NCBI GenBank assembly: GCA_012517065.1
Contig: JAAYVR010000209.1
Span: 1 to 33,100, forward strand
DNA: 33,100 nt
Origin: Verrucomicrobiota bacterium
GTDB taxonomy: Bacteria; Verrucomicrobiota; Verrucomicrobiia; Limisphaerales; J093
Direction of reading: 5' to 3'
The position numbers and the translations under genes are program-made. The notes under the pieces are model-generated. The model was not told where the DNA came from and ran no database searches. It saw only the letters and a program-made list of their open reading frames with translations. Positions 18,781 through 26,117 of this stretch are shown piece by piece (the first letter of the stretch is position 1; the number at the start of each line of letters is the position of its first letter).

Positions 18781-19341
18781 ATGGGCAAGCAGCCAAAATA
18801 CTTGAAAGGCCAGTTACTGCTGGATGGAGGAAGGTTGTACGGGTCTTTCTTCCACAGGACAGTCGTGCTGATATGCCAGCACGACGCTGATGGCGCGTTT
18901 GGTCTGGTTCTTAACCGCGATAGCGGAACCAAGGTTGGCGATGTGCTCATTGCCGACCTGCCAGATCAAATCAAGAACCTCCCACTTTTTGTCGGCGGCC
19001 CAGTTCAGCCTGCCGCCATGAGTTTCTTGCACTCGGACACTTTCCTCCCGGACGCTAATGTAATGCCAAATCTCAGCGTCGGACATTCGCTGGACGACCT
19101 CATAGAAATCGGCGAGTCATTTTCGCCGAGCAAGAAACTGAAGCTCTTTGCCGGTTACGCCGGCTGGAGCCCCGGCCAGCTCGAGGACGAAATGCGGCGG
19201 CAGGCATGGCTCACTCATCCGGCCACACTTGAACTCGTGTTTGATGTGGACCCAGACCAACTCTGGCGGACGATCCTCCGGCAGAAAGGATGGAAGCACA
19301 GGCTGCTGGCGGAATCACCGGACGACCTGTCCGTGAATTGA
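18781..19341 (+). CDS. algH: UPF0301 / AlgH (YqgE) family protein
   Basis: This 186-residue protein has the family signatures: LKGQLLLDGG...FHRTVVLICQHDADGAFGLVLNR, FVGGPVQ, and LKLFAGYAGWSPGQLEDEM. AlgH/YqgE proteins are small alpha-beta proteins of unresolved biochemical function; in Pseudomonas alginate strains algH was described as a regulator. The gene lies 40 bp after the transketolase-like gene and probably closes the purA-to-algH run. A small hairpin follows. Confidence 0.92.
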   Translation: MGKQPKYLKGQLLLDGGRLYGSFFHRTVVLICQHDADGAFGLVLNRDSGTKVGDVLIADLPDQIKNLPLFVGGPVQPAAMSFLHSDTFLPDANVMPNLSVGHSLDDLIEIGESFSPSKKLKLFAGYAGWSPGQLEDEMRRQAWLTHPATLELVFDVDPDQLWRTILRQKGWKHRLLAESPDDLSVN

Positions 19342-19362
19342 TTCTGCACCCCGCGCCATTCA

Positions 19363-19378
19363 GAACCCGACAGGGTTC
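19363..19378 (+). terminator. Weak hairpin after algH
   Basis: GAACCC (19363-19368) and GGGTTC (19373-19378) form a 6-bp stem with a GACA loop, 21 nt after the algH stop. No T run follows, so a terminator role is uncertain. Confidence 0.25.
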
Positions 19379-19409
19379 ATCCTCTGCACCGGTCCGCCGT
19401 GCCTGGCCC

Positions 19410-19468
19410 GGAAATCTCACCGCCTGACCGGCCCAAGACACCCAAATCTTCATCCCGGCGAGATTTCT
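19410..19468. repeat. 59-bp inverted-repeat element, copy B
   Basis: The left arm GGAAATCTCACC (19410-19421) and right arm GGCGAGATTTCT (19457-19468) flank a 35-nt core in the same orientation as copy A (30 of 35 identical). This copy lacks the 70-bp hairpin companion. Its right end lies 11 nt from the broken RAYT fragment. Confidence 0.8.
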
Positions 19469-19479
19469 GGGCTAAACTT

Positions 19480-19531
19480 GCAGTGATAAACGACGGTCTT
19501 ACCCTGAAGGTTTGATTCTGGTTAGTCTCAT
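19480..19531 (-). pseudogene. Remnant of a RAYT transposase gene start
   Basis: The minus strand from 19531 has the same AAGGAGG and ATG arrangement as the gene at 201 and opens MRLTRIK. One extra base (the GG at about 19509) shifts the frame to a stop after ten codons, and homology ends after about 52 bp at the ATCACTGC stretch. It is a decayed 5' end with no downstream gene. Confidence 0.8.
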
Positions 19532-19703
19532 TACAACCTCCTTGATTGCTTTGTTCTTCCTCTTGCAACAGGGCGACAAACTCGCAGCCGCGCCTCCCCG
19601 GCCGACTGCCGGGCGGTCCAGGTCAGAACCCTGGCCGCCCAAATACCGTGTCTGTCCCTCTATTTGGGGGTAAAATTGCACAACACACTCCGGGAGTCAA
19701 ACG
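19532..19703 (-). repeat. RAYT leader, second copy
   Basis: This is collinear with 202-379: CTTGCAACAGGGCGAC, a GC hairpin with altered sequence, GTGTCTGTCCC, TTTGGGGGTAAAATTG and GGGAGTCAAACG. The hairpin loops differ most while the box sequences are unchanged. The following 19704-19926 stretch holds a partial box (GTCTGTCCCCATT, about 19766) and no gene. Confidence 0.75.
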
Positions 19704-19926
19704 GGCCGGGGTGTTAACAAGGCGTCGGGGTAAAGTGGGGGGACTAATCGGGGTAGTCTGTCCCCATTGCGCTCCACCTCCCGGGAACAAAGATAAAGTG
19801 CCAGACTCGAAATTGTGATTTTGGCGCGTTAACGACGGCGGGGCCTCCCTTTTATGGCGTCGGGCTGTTTCCCAAGGTTGCAATTCAAGCTTGATCCATT
19901 GGTTGTGTCAGCTATACGCATCAGGC

Positions 19927-20637
19927 ATGAAGCGAATCGCGGTTGTGACCGGCGCGGGAAGCGGTGTGGGCCAGGCAGTGGCTCTGGCGCTAGCAGCAGA
20001 GAATTGGGACGTTGCATTGGTGGGCCGGAGATTGGAGACGCTCCATGCGACGTGCCAATGGGCCGGGGCCCATCGGAGCAATTGCCATTGTTACCTCTGC
20101 GACGTCAGGGACGTTGAAGCGGTGAACCGAACCACAGCCCGGATCATCGAGGAGCTGGGCAGTGTCGAAGTCCTTGTAAACGCCGCAGGCACAAACGTGC
20201 CCAAACGCGCGCTGGAGGTGCTTTCAATCGAGGATTACCGCGCAACGATCGAGACAAACCTCAACGGCGCGTATTACTGGATTCAAGCTCTCCTTCCCCA
20301 CATGCGCGCCCGGGGTTCCGGAACTATCGTAAATATCGTCTCCGATGCCGGCAAACAAGCCAGCCCAAAAGCCGGCGCAGCCTATGTAATGTCCAAGTTC
20401 GGCCTCGCAGGGCTGACGCAAAGCGTCAATGCCGAGGAACGTGCACGGGGTATCCGGGCCTGCGCGATTTTTCCGGGCGATATTGACACACCGTTGCTTG
20501 ATAAGCGCCCGCAACCACCTGACAGCGTTGCCAGAGCAAAAATGTTGCGCCCGGAAGACGTGGCCGCGTGCGTCCTTCTGTGTGTGAACCTACCGGCTCG
20601 CGCAATCGTCGAAGAACTGGTTGTGCGCCCGCGCTAA
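19927..20637 (+). CDS. Short-chain dehydrogenase/reductase (SDR)
   Basis: From the ATG at 19927 the protein has 236 residues, normal for a classical SDR. It shows TGAGSGVG (8-15, cofactor loop), CDVRD with Asp59, NAAG (85-88), the catalytic Asn111, Ser139 and the YVMSK pair (Tyr153, Lys157), and PGDIDTP after them. Arg at 34-35 (GRR) suggests NADP preference. The substrate cannot be told. It is a single gene on the + strand whose stop overlaps the stop of the convergent sulfatase-modifying-factor-domain gene by 4 bp. No strong Shine-Dalgarno is seen. Confidence 0.92.
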   Translation: MKRIAVVTGAGSGVGQAVALALAAENWDVALVGRRLETLHATCQWAGAHRSNCHCYLCDVRDVEAVNRTTARIIEELGSVEVLVNAAGTNVPKRALEVLSIEDYRATIETNLNGAYYWIQALLPHMRARGSGTIVNIVSDAGKQASPKAGAAYVMSKFGLAGLTQSVNAEERARGIRACAIFPGDIDTPLLDKRPQPPDSVARAKMLRPEDVAACVLLCVNLPARAIVEELVVRPR

Positions 20638-22481
20638 CGCGCCGGCGTGGGGCAGGTCGGGGCAAGAACGACCCTGAATCCGAAGCTGCCGTACTGGGTG
20701 ACGGGCCTGTCAAGAAACCAGTTGTGCCTGTCTGCCGCCCGGCAACCTTGAGCATCGATGTGCCACGCGCCGCCACGAATGCATTGAAACGGCAGATCGT
20801 TCGTGGCTTCCCCAACCGTGACAGTGAGGTGCCCGCCGGGGTAGAGCACGAACGGGTTCAAACACCATTCCCAAACGTTGCCGTGCATGTCGAACAGACC
20901 CCACGGATTTGGCTTTCGCGTCCCGACCGGATGCGTCTGCCAGCCGCTGTTGTGCGATGTCCATGCGTATTCGCACAGAGTATCCACGTAATCATCCCAT
21001 GGCGTACATCGGTCGAATCCGAAACTGAAAAGTGTCGTTGTCCCGGCCCGACACGCATATTCCCACTCGAATTCAGTCGGCAATCGATAGACATGCCCAT
21101 GCGGAAGCCGCCCCATTCGCCGTTCGCGATCGGTTAGCTTTTCGCAGTAAGCGAATGCTTCGGCCCATGTGACATTTTCCACGGGCCGGTTTGGATCGCC
21201 TGAGAACATCGAAGGATTTGTCTCCATCACCGACTCGTATTCGCTCTGTGTGGTTTCGTACTTGCTCATCCAAAATCCGTACGTGAATCTGACCAGTGTC
21301 ATTGGCTGCTCGTCCGGGTCGCGATGGTCTTCGCAGGGCGGGCTGCCGACCACAAATGTGCCGGGCGATATCCAAACAAGCCTCGGGTTTGCCACAGGAC
21401 CCAGTACCAATCGGAAACCCGTGGCACTGTCCCGGGCAGATTGGTCAACAGCGCGCCGACGTGCCGACCTGCAGTCGCGCACCAGATCGCTGTTCCATGC
21501 GCCGCCGCGGCAAATCCGGCGTGTCCCGGGTGCGGTTCCCTGCCAGTCTTCAACTGCGCCGCCCGGGTAGGTGCTTTCGGAATCGAGACACCATTCCCAA
21601 ACATTGCCGTGCATGTCGTACAGGCCGCCGCTTTCGTGGGCGTCGTACAATGTCCAGTTGTTTGGTTCTTTTGTTCCTGTTTGCTGCGGCCCTTCACCGG
21701 TGGCATGTGGCTCTGTCCAGAGCTCCGCCATGGCGTTCAGATTGTACCATGCGTAGCGTTTGGCCACCGCTTCGTCTTCACTGTCGCCCCAACCGAATCT
21801 TGTGGTTGTTCCGGCACGACATGCGTATTCCCATTCTGCTTCAGTGGGCAATCGATAAACGTAACCCGGCGGCAATCTGCCGGCCGCCCGCTCACGCTCG
21901 GTGAGCTTCTCGCAGAACCGCACCGCTTCATCCCATGTGACATTCTCGACGGGCAGCTTTGCATTGCCGATGAAGATCGACGGGTTGTACCCCATGACAG
22001 TCTCGAACTCCCGTTGAGTGACCTCGCGCCTGCCGATAAGAAAACCGCGCGTGATTGTCACCTCGGTCACAGGCCCTTCGTTCTCGTACCGACCCTCTTC
22101 GGTTTCCGGGCTGCCGATTGCGAACTTGCCCTGCGGAATGTACGTGAAGTCGAGCTGGCCGGGCACAGGAAGGCCAAGTGCAACAGCGCGGTAAAACCGT
22201 CTGGAGTTTCTGACCGGTTCAGGGTCGTGGAACACGTAGTTGTCAGATGGCAACTCTATCTCTGCGAGCGTTTGCCACTGTTCGCCTGAAGCGGGATCAC
22301 TGCAATACTCTATCCTGTACCGCTCGCCTGCGCGGCCGTCGATCCGGATGCCCGGATACAGCTCCACCCCCAATAAGGGCCGGTTCCCCTGTTCCTGTGC
22401 CAAAACCGAGAAGGACAGAAGACTCGCGGCAAATCCAGCAAGACACAGCTCCCCGAACAGAAACGCTGAATGCACTTTCAT
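20634..22481 (-). CDS. Exported protein with two FGE-sulfatase (SUMF1) domains
   Basis: From MKVHSAFLFG (22481) the protein has 615 residues with a Sec-type signal peptide (cleavage near VLAQ). A small module (about 35-105, YRIEYCSD...W..L..I.LP...FYRAV) is of a kind often seen in verrucomicrobial exoproteins. Two FGE-sulfatase domains follow (about 110-355 and 360-610), each with the order GSPE/GSPP, VENVTW.EA..(F/Y)CEKLT, YRLPTE.EWEYACRAGT, DMHGNVWEWCL and RGGAW. In true formylglycine-generating enzyme two Cys follow GGS(W/Y) at +2 and +7. Domain 1 has Ser at +2 and Cys at +8; domain 2 has Ile at +2 and Cys at +7. Neither has the copper-site pair, and no sulfatase is nearby, so it is probably a binding or structural relative. 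Confidence 0.9.
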   Translation of the reverse strand: MKVHSAFLFGELCLAGFAASLLSFSVLAQEQGNRPLLGVELYPGIRIDGRAGERYRIEYCSDPASGEQWQTLAEIELPSDNYVFHDPEPVRNSRRFYRAVALGLPVPGQLDFTYIPQGKFAIGSPETEEGRYENEGPVTEVTITRGFLIGRREVTQREFETVMGYNPSIFIGNAKLPVENVTWDEAVRFCEKLTERERAAGRLPPGYVYRLPTEAEWEYACRAGTTTRFGWGDSEDEAVAKRYAWYNLNAMAELWTEPHATGEGPQQTGTKEPNNWTLYDAHESGGLYDMHGNVWEWCLDSESTYPGGAVEDWQGTAPGTRRICRGGAWNSDLVRDCRSARRRAVDQSARDSATGFRLVLGPVANPRLVWISPGTFVVGSPPCEDHRDPDEQPMTLVRFTYGFWMSKYETTQSEYESVMETNPSMFSGDPNRPVENVTWAEAFAYCEKLTDRERRMGRLPHGHVYRLPTEFEWEYACRAGTTTLFSFGFDRCTPWDDYVDTLCEYAWTSHNSGWQTHPVGTRKPNPWGLFDMHGNVWEWCLNPFVLYPGGHLTVTVGEATNDLPFQCIRGGAWHIDAQGCRAADRHNWFLDRPVTQYGSFGFRVVLAPTCPTPAR

Positions 22482-22588
22482 ATTCGCTTGCCATTGCCGA
22501 GCCGAGACCAACACGCCAGCCTCGATTTTGCGACGTCAAAACAGCAACAACTCGGATGCCGCTGGTGCGCACCCTCGAATGCGCCAGC

Positions 22589-24460
22589 TCAGCCAGCAGT
22601 AGATTCCTCGCCAGGCTTTTGTTCCGGTTGCGTCTGTTGGCTGGTTTGATCCGGTGAAAGCGATTGCTTGCTTGATTCGTCCGTTTCAGCCGACGAAGGC
22701 AATGGTTCCGCCCGCTCGAAAGCTGGCGCAGAGCTTTCCACTACATTCGTTGTGCTCTGATCCGGAACCGTCGGCAAAGAACTTTCATTCCCGGGTTCCG
22801 GAGCTGTTGATTCCTCTGATTTACTCTCGGTGTTTGGCTGAGCGACCGGCTCAGGCTCTGGAGTGTGACCTTCAGGACCCGGCGCTTGGTTGTTCGATTG
22901 ACCGCTTTGTTCGGCAGGCGGAACGCTGGCTTGCTCTTGGGTTTTCGCTTCGCTCACCTCGGCGGGTTGTGGCTTTGGTTTCGGCGGTTTGGCGACCTCG
23001 ATGTGGCCGTCAAAAAACTCTATGATGTGTCCTTGGTGAATCAGCCAGTGAAGGTCCGCGATGATCGCCGTCTGCTCCGGTGTGGGCGCAGGGGATTCTA
23101 CCTGAACACTCTGATTCTCGGTGGTCTGCGCAGTGCCACTGTCGCCCTGAGTTCCCTGAGTTTGAACGACCGGCTGCTCTGCAGGTGCCGGGGTAGGAGC
23201 GTTCGCCGACGGCGCATCCGCAGGCGCCGGCGCAAGCGCGTCCATCAACTGACGCCGCGTGCAATTCGGATTGGCCGTAATGAACTCGATTATTTTCCGG
23301 ACATTGTCCGAGACAACCGTGCTCTGCAAATCAAGATAGTGCGGACGAGCAACGCTCACATGAACAGCGCGGTTCACTTTGAAGAATTGCAGCCCGCGCG
23401 CTGCAAACTGCTGACTCAGCTTCGTGGCCAGTTTCAACGGGAACCTCTTCTGGTCTTCGGTCGCATGCCTGACCAACACATTCAGAGCGCGAGACATCGG
23501 CGGGCGTTTCGCCCCCGGCCCCAACACGAACTCGTCAACTTCCCGCACAAGGTTCGGCAGATGAACGGTCCGAAAATGCTGTTCAACCTCCTCGCGGGTC
23601 TTGAGCCGCAAAGGTTCGGGCACGTTCAGGCAGGTGTATTCGACGCGCCAGCTTTGCTCTTCCAGCCACTGTTTGACCACTGCTTCGTCGCGAACGATTT
23701 TGACCTTTGACTTGTAAACCTCGAACGGTATGTGTGAGAACCGCTCCGCATGCAGCCGATGCAGTTTCGTCTGGTAATCGTGGTAATTGGGCGGGCCGAG
23801 TATCACTCCGCTCAGACTGCATTTGGCGACAAACGTGTATGTGCCCTTCGGCGGATCAATCGGCACTTTCTCGGTCTGGTAGAACGTCGCAAAGTGCCGC
23901 CGCATTACGTAATCAACGATTTCATCCTCATTGAGCCAGACTGATTCGTCCAACGAACACACGACAAGACGTTGCAAAGGCTTCCCTTCCTTGTCGCGTC
24001 GCACTGCAAAACGCACCTGGTATCTGTCCGGCGTCTTCAGTATGAGCTTCGCAATCTCGAACAGCGGATAAGCGCGCCCACGCAGCTTGATCTGTTTTGT
24101 CAGCGACTCGACTCCTCGCTCATCTGCGATGAACTCAACCTCAATTTCCGGCAGCGGGACCTCAGGTTGCGGAGCTTCCTGTGGCTGCGGACGGCGCCCG
24201 CGCTCCATCCGCCGGTCGGGACGTCTTCCCTGAACGCCCGGAGCCGCCTTGCCCCAGCCGCGCTCCGGACGATCTCGTCTTTGCTGGCGTGCGCCCCCCT
24301 CAAAGTCACGCCCGCGCCGCATTTGGCCGCGCCTGCCCCGTCGCTCTTCCTCTGGCGCGCCCTCATACTTGGCAAATCGGTTGGCGTCCGCTGGTTCGCG
24401 TGCCCATGCCGGCAGAAACTGCAAATCCAAATCCAGATCGATTTCAGGTCTTGTGTTCAT
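22589..24460 (-). CDS. Large basic protein of unknown function with C-terminal winged-helix-like segment
   Basis: I do not recognise a named family. From the ATG at 24460 (MNTRPEIDLD) it has 623 residues; ATGs at 24466 and 24484 are also possible. Residues 1-25 are acidic and hydrophobic. Residues 36-92 are a strongly Arg/Gly-rich, RGG-like stretch suited to RNA or phosphate binding. Residues about 105-375 form a folded core with CSLSGVILGPPNYHDYQ (214-230). Residues 385-412 (RKIIEFITANPNCTRRQLMD) and 463-491 (AIIADLHWLIHQGHIIEFFD) read as the two halves of a winged helix split by a Pro/Gln/Thr linker. Residues 492-623 are Pro/Glu/Ser/Gln-rich and look disordered. No signal peptide is visible. 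It is transcribed alone or from the 24461-24787 gap; an RNA- or ribosome-linked role is a guess. Confidence 0.8.
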   Translation of the reverse strand: MNTRPEIDLDLDLQFLPAWAREPADANRFAKYEGAPEEERRGRRGQMRRGRDFEGGARQQRRDRPERGWGKAAPGVQGRRPDRRMERGRRPQPQEAPQPEVPLPEIEVEFIADERGVESLTKQIKLRGRAYPLFEIAKLILKTPDRYQVRFAVRRDKEGKPLQRLVVCSLDESVWLNEDEIVDYVMRRHFATFYQTEKVPIDPPKGTYTFVAKCSLSGVILGPPNYHDYQTKLHRLHAERFSHIPFEVYKSKVKIVRDEAVVKQWLEEQSWRVEYTCLNVPEPLRLKTREEVEQHFRTVHLPNLVREVDEFVLGPGAKRPPMSRALNVLVRHATEDQKRFPLKLATKLSQQFAARGLQFFKVNRAVHVSVARPHYLDLQSTVVSDNVRKIIEFITANPNCTRRQLMDALAPAPADAPSANAPTPAPAEQPVVQTQGTQGDSGTAQTTENQSVQVESPAPTPEQTAIIADLHWLIHQGHIIEFFDGHIEVAKPPKPKPQPAEVSEAKTQEQASVPPAEQSGQSNNQAPGPEGHTPEPEPVAQPNTESKSEESTAPEPGNESSLPTVPDQSTTNVVESSAPAFERAEPLPSSAETDESSKQSLSPDQTSQQTQPEQKPGEESTAG

Positions 24461-24787
24461 CAACATGCATCGTCGGGCACACACTTATGCGCGCCCGCGC
24501 TCAACAACTCACAGACCCAAAAAAGATGACCGTCACCGCCACGAAATGCAATTCAAATGCACATGGCGGAGCTGTGGCTTGGGCCGGACAATCGTGCTTT
24601 GCCATAAGATACAACGGGTTTTCTCCGGTCTGACTGCTTCGCCCGCGCCGCCAAAACGCGGCCGCACCGCAGCCACTTGGTTACCCAGCAAGGCCGCCCC
24701 ATGTTGCATTTGCACCGCCGCGACTGAGCAGTCCTAATCGAGTTGAGCCCCGTTTGGCTATAACATGCGCGCGCAATCTTATGGCAT

Positions 24788-24836
24788 TAGCTGTTGCAAA
24801 ACCGAGACCAGCGCTGTCGCGGTTTTGCAACAGCTA
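24788..24836 (-). terminator. Long hairpin overlapping the GntR stop codon
   Basis: A 17-bp perfect stem (24788-24804 with 24820-24836; TAGCTGTTGCAAAACCG and its complement) has a 15-nt loop. The GntR TAG stop (24836-24834) is the first three bases of the stem on the minus strand. No T run follows, so it may stabilise the 3' end or end transcription weakly. The rest of the gap 24461-24787 shows no gene. Confidence 0.6.
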
Positions 24837-25559
24837 CCGCACCGCTTTGGCAGCGAAACGGTACATGTCGCCGCGGTAAATCGAGTTCTCCATTTCGACG
24901 ATCAGCTCTTTGCCGCAGAACGACACGCCCTCGACACGGAACGCTGGAACAGGTTTGTCGAGCCTGAACGGACGGAGATGGTCGCCTTCCAAGACTATCG
25001 CGCTCAACATCTGCTGGATTTCCGTGAGTATCAGGCCGTACTCGCGTTCGTAGATTTCGTAAAGGGAACGTTCGAGGTTTCGCCTGTGAATGTCAGGACA
25101 AAGCTGAAGTGAAATGTACCGCGTCTCCTGCATCATCGGCACATCGTCGGCGTACCTGACTCGTTCAATCTCACAAAGCGGCGCCTTCAATGTGTATTCT
25201 CGTCCGTTGATCACCTGGGTGTGATCCGAGTCGCGCAGATGGAATCCTATCAGGCGCGTGGACGGCTTGCGACCGGCTTCGATCATGTTCCGTGTAAACC
25301 CGAAGATGCGGTTGATGGCGCGGACGATGGTGTTGTCTCTGACAAACGTTCCCCGGCCCTTCTCGCGGGTCACCCAGCCTGCTCGTTCGAGCTCGGCAAG
25401 CGCCTTGCGCGCGGTCGTGTTGCTGACGTGGAAACGCTCGATGATCTCGTTCTCAGAAGGCACCGGCGACCCTGGCTGCAGCACGCCTCTTTGGATCGAG
25501 GCGATGATCTCGCGGCTGATCTGGAAGTACTTGGGTAAGGAATTTGACTCGGTGCTCAC
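24834..25559 (-). CDS. GntR-family transcriptional regulator (HutC/UTRA type)
   Basis: With the GTG at 25559 the protein has 241 residues, typical for the HutC subfamily. A winged helix-turn-helix lies at about 10-75 (LPKYFQISREI, GSPVPSENEIIERF, SNTTARKALAELERAGWV, KGRGTFV). A UTRA ligand-binding domain follows (about 90-235; ER.RYADDVPMMQETRYI, GDHLRPFRLD). A GTG at 25628 would add 23 residues; neither start has a clear Shine-Dalgarno. HutC-type regulators bind small effectors such as sugar phosphates and usually control adjacent genes. It is divergent from the Ig/PA14 exoprotein across 558 bp that contain palindromes, so that gene or the gene itself is the likely target by position only. 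Confidence 0.88.
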   Translation of the reverse strand: MSTESNSLPKYFQISREIIASIQRGVLQPGSPVPSENEIIERFHVSNTTARKALAELERAGWVTREKGRGTFVRDNTIVRAINRIFGFTRNMIEAGRKPSTRLIGFHLRDSDHTQVINGREYTLKAPLCEIERVRYADDVPMMQETRYISLQLCPDIHRRNLERSLYEIYEREYGLILTEIQQMLSAIVLEGDHLRPFRLDKPVPAFRVEGVSFCGKELIVEMENSIYRGDMYRFAAKAVR

Positions 25560-25724
25560 AGCCGACCACGACAACAACTCTTCATTTTTTGTGGCATGCG
25601 GCCGCAACACAGGCCGCCGATCCGCCACTTCAACGCCACATGGTTGTAACAGCGCCTCGCCACTGTCTCAAGGACAAACTGCATGCACACAGCTCGTTGG
25701 AAAAACAATCCCACCAAGAATGCA

Positions 25725-25844
25725 GCCGTCCCCAGCCGCATCAACCCGACGACTGAACGCGCGGCCAGTTTCGATTCTGCGAATCCGGCGCCCGAATGTT
25801 GACCGGTCGGCGGACGGCAACCACGTGTCTGTCCCCATATCGCA
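25725..25844. repeat. RAYT-box repeat unit, copy 1
   Basis: About 120 bp running from GCCGTCCCCAGCCGCATCA through GCGCCCGAATGTTGACCGG to GTGTCTGTCCCCATATCGCA. It is related to the units at 30859-30980 and 30991-31107 and sits in the GntR/exoprotein gap. It shares GTGTCTGTCCC and GCGCCC(G/A)AA with the RAYT leader. The rest of the gap 25560-26117 has only palindromes. Confidence 0.7.
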
Positions 25845-26049
25845 TGCCGAGAATCGCCGCGTTCCTGCACTGATGCTACTTGGGATTATTTGTCGATTTC
25901 TCTTGCATTGAGCTGGAAGAACTCGACAATCAAACGGATGGTCATGCTTGCGGAAAACTGGCGACCATGCCCGCCTAGTGGAGGTTGCACCTCTTGCAAC
26001 ACATTCTCTTGGACTGCGCATGGTTGCCGCGCCAGCATGGTGAAGAACA

Positions 26050-26072
26050 GCTTGCCTTTTTCAAAGGCAAGC
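26050..26072. promoter_or_regulatory. 23-bp perfect palindrome before the Ig/PA14 gene
   Basis: GCTTGCCTTT (26050-26059), TTC, then AAAGGCAAGC (26063-26072), 45 nt before the ATG at 26118. It may be a dimeric repressor operator (GntR is divergent) or a leader hairpin. A smaller palindrome, GTTGCA-5-TGCAAC, lies at 25984-26000. It does not match the GT-TA-AC type consensus I know for HutC regulators. Confidence 0.45.
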
Positions 26073-26117
26073 ATGCAAACAGCAGAAAGGAACCAACCGA
26101 AACCACTCACCAGCATT

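Noticed and set aside
20634-22481. Formylglycine-generating enzyme serving a sulfatase cluster
   Set aside because: The required Cys pair is missing in both domains and no sulfatase gene is in the window.
25890-26117. Longer N-terminus for the Ig/PA14 protein
   Set aside because: The 76 extra residues lack a signal sequence, and a clear signal peptide starts at 26118.
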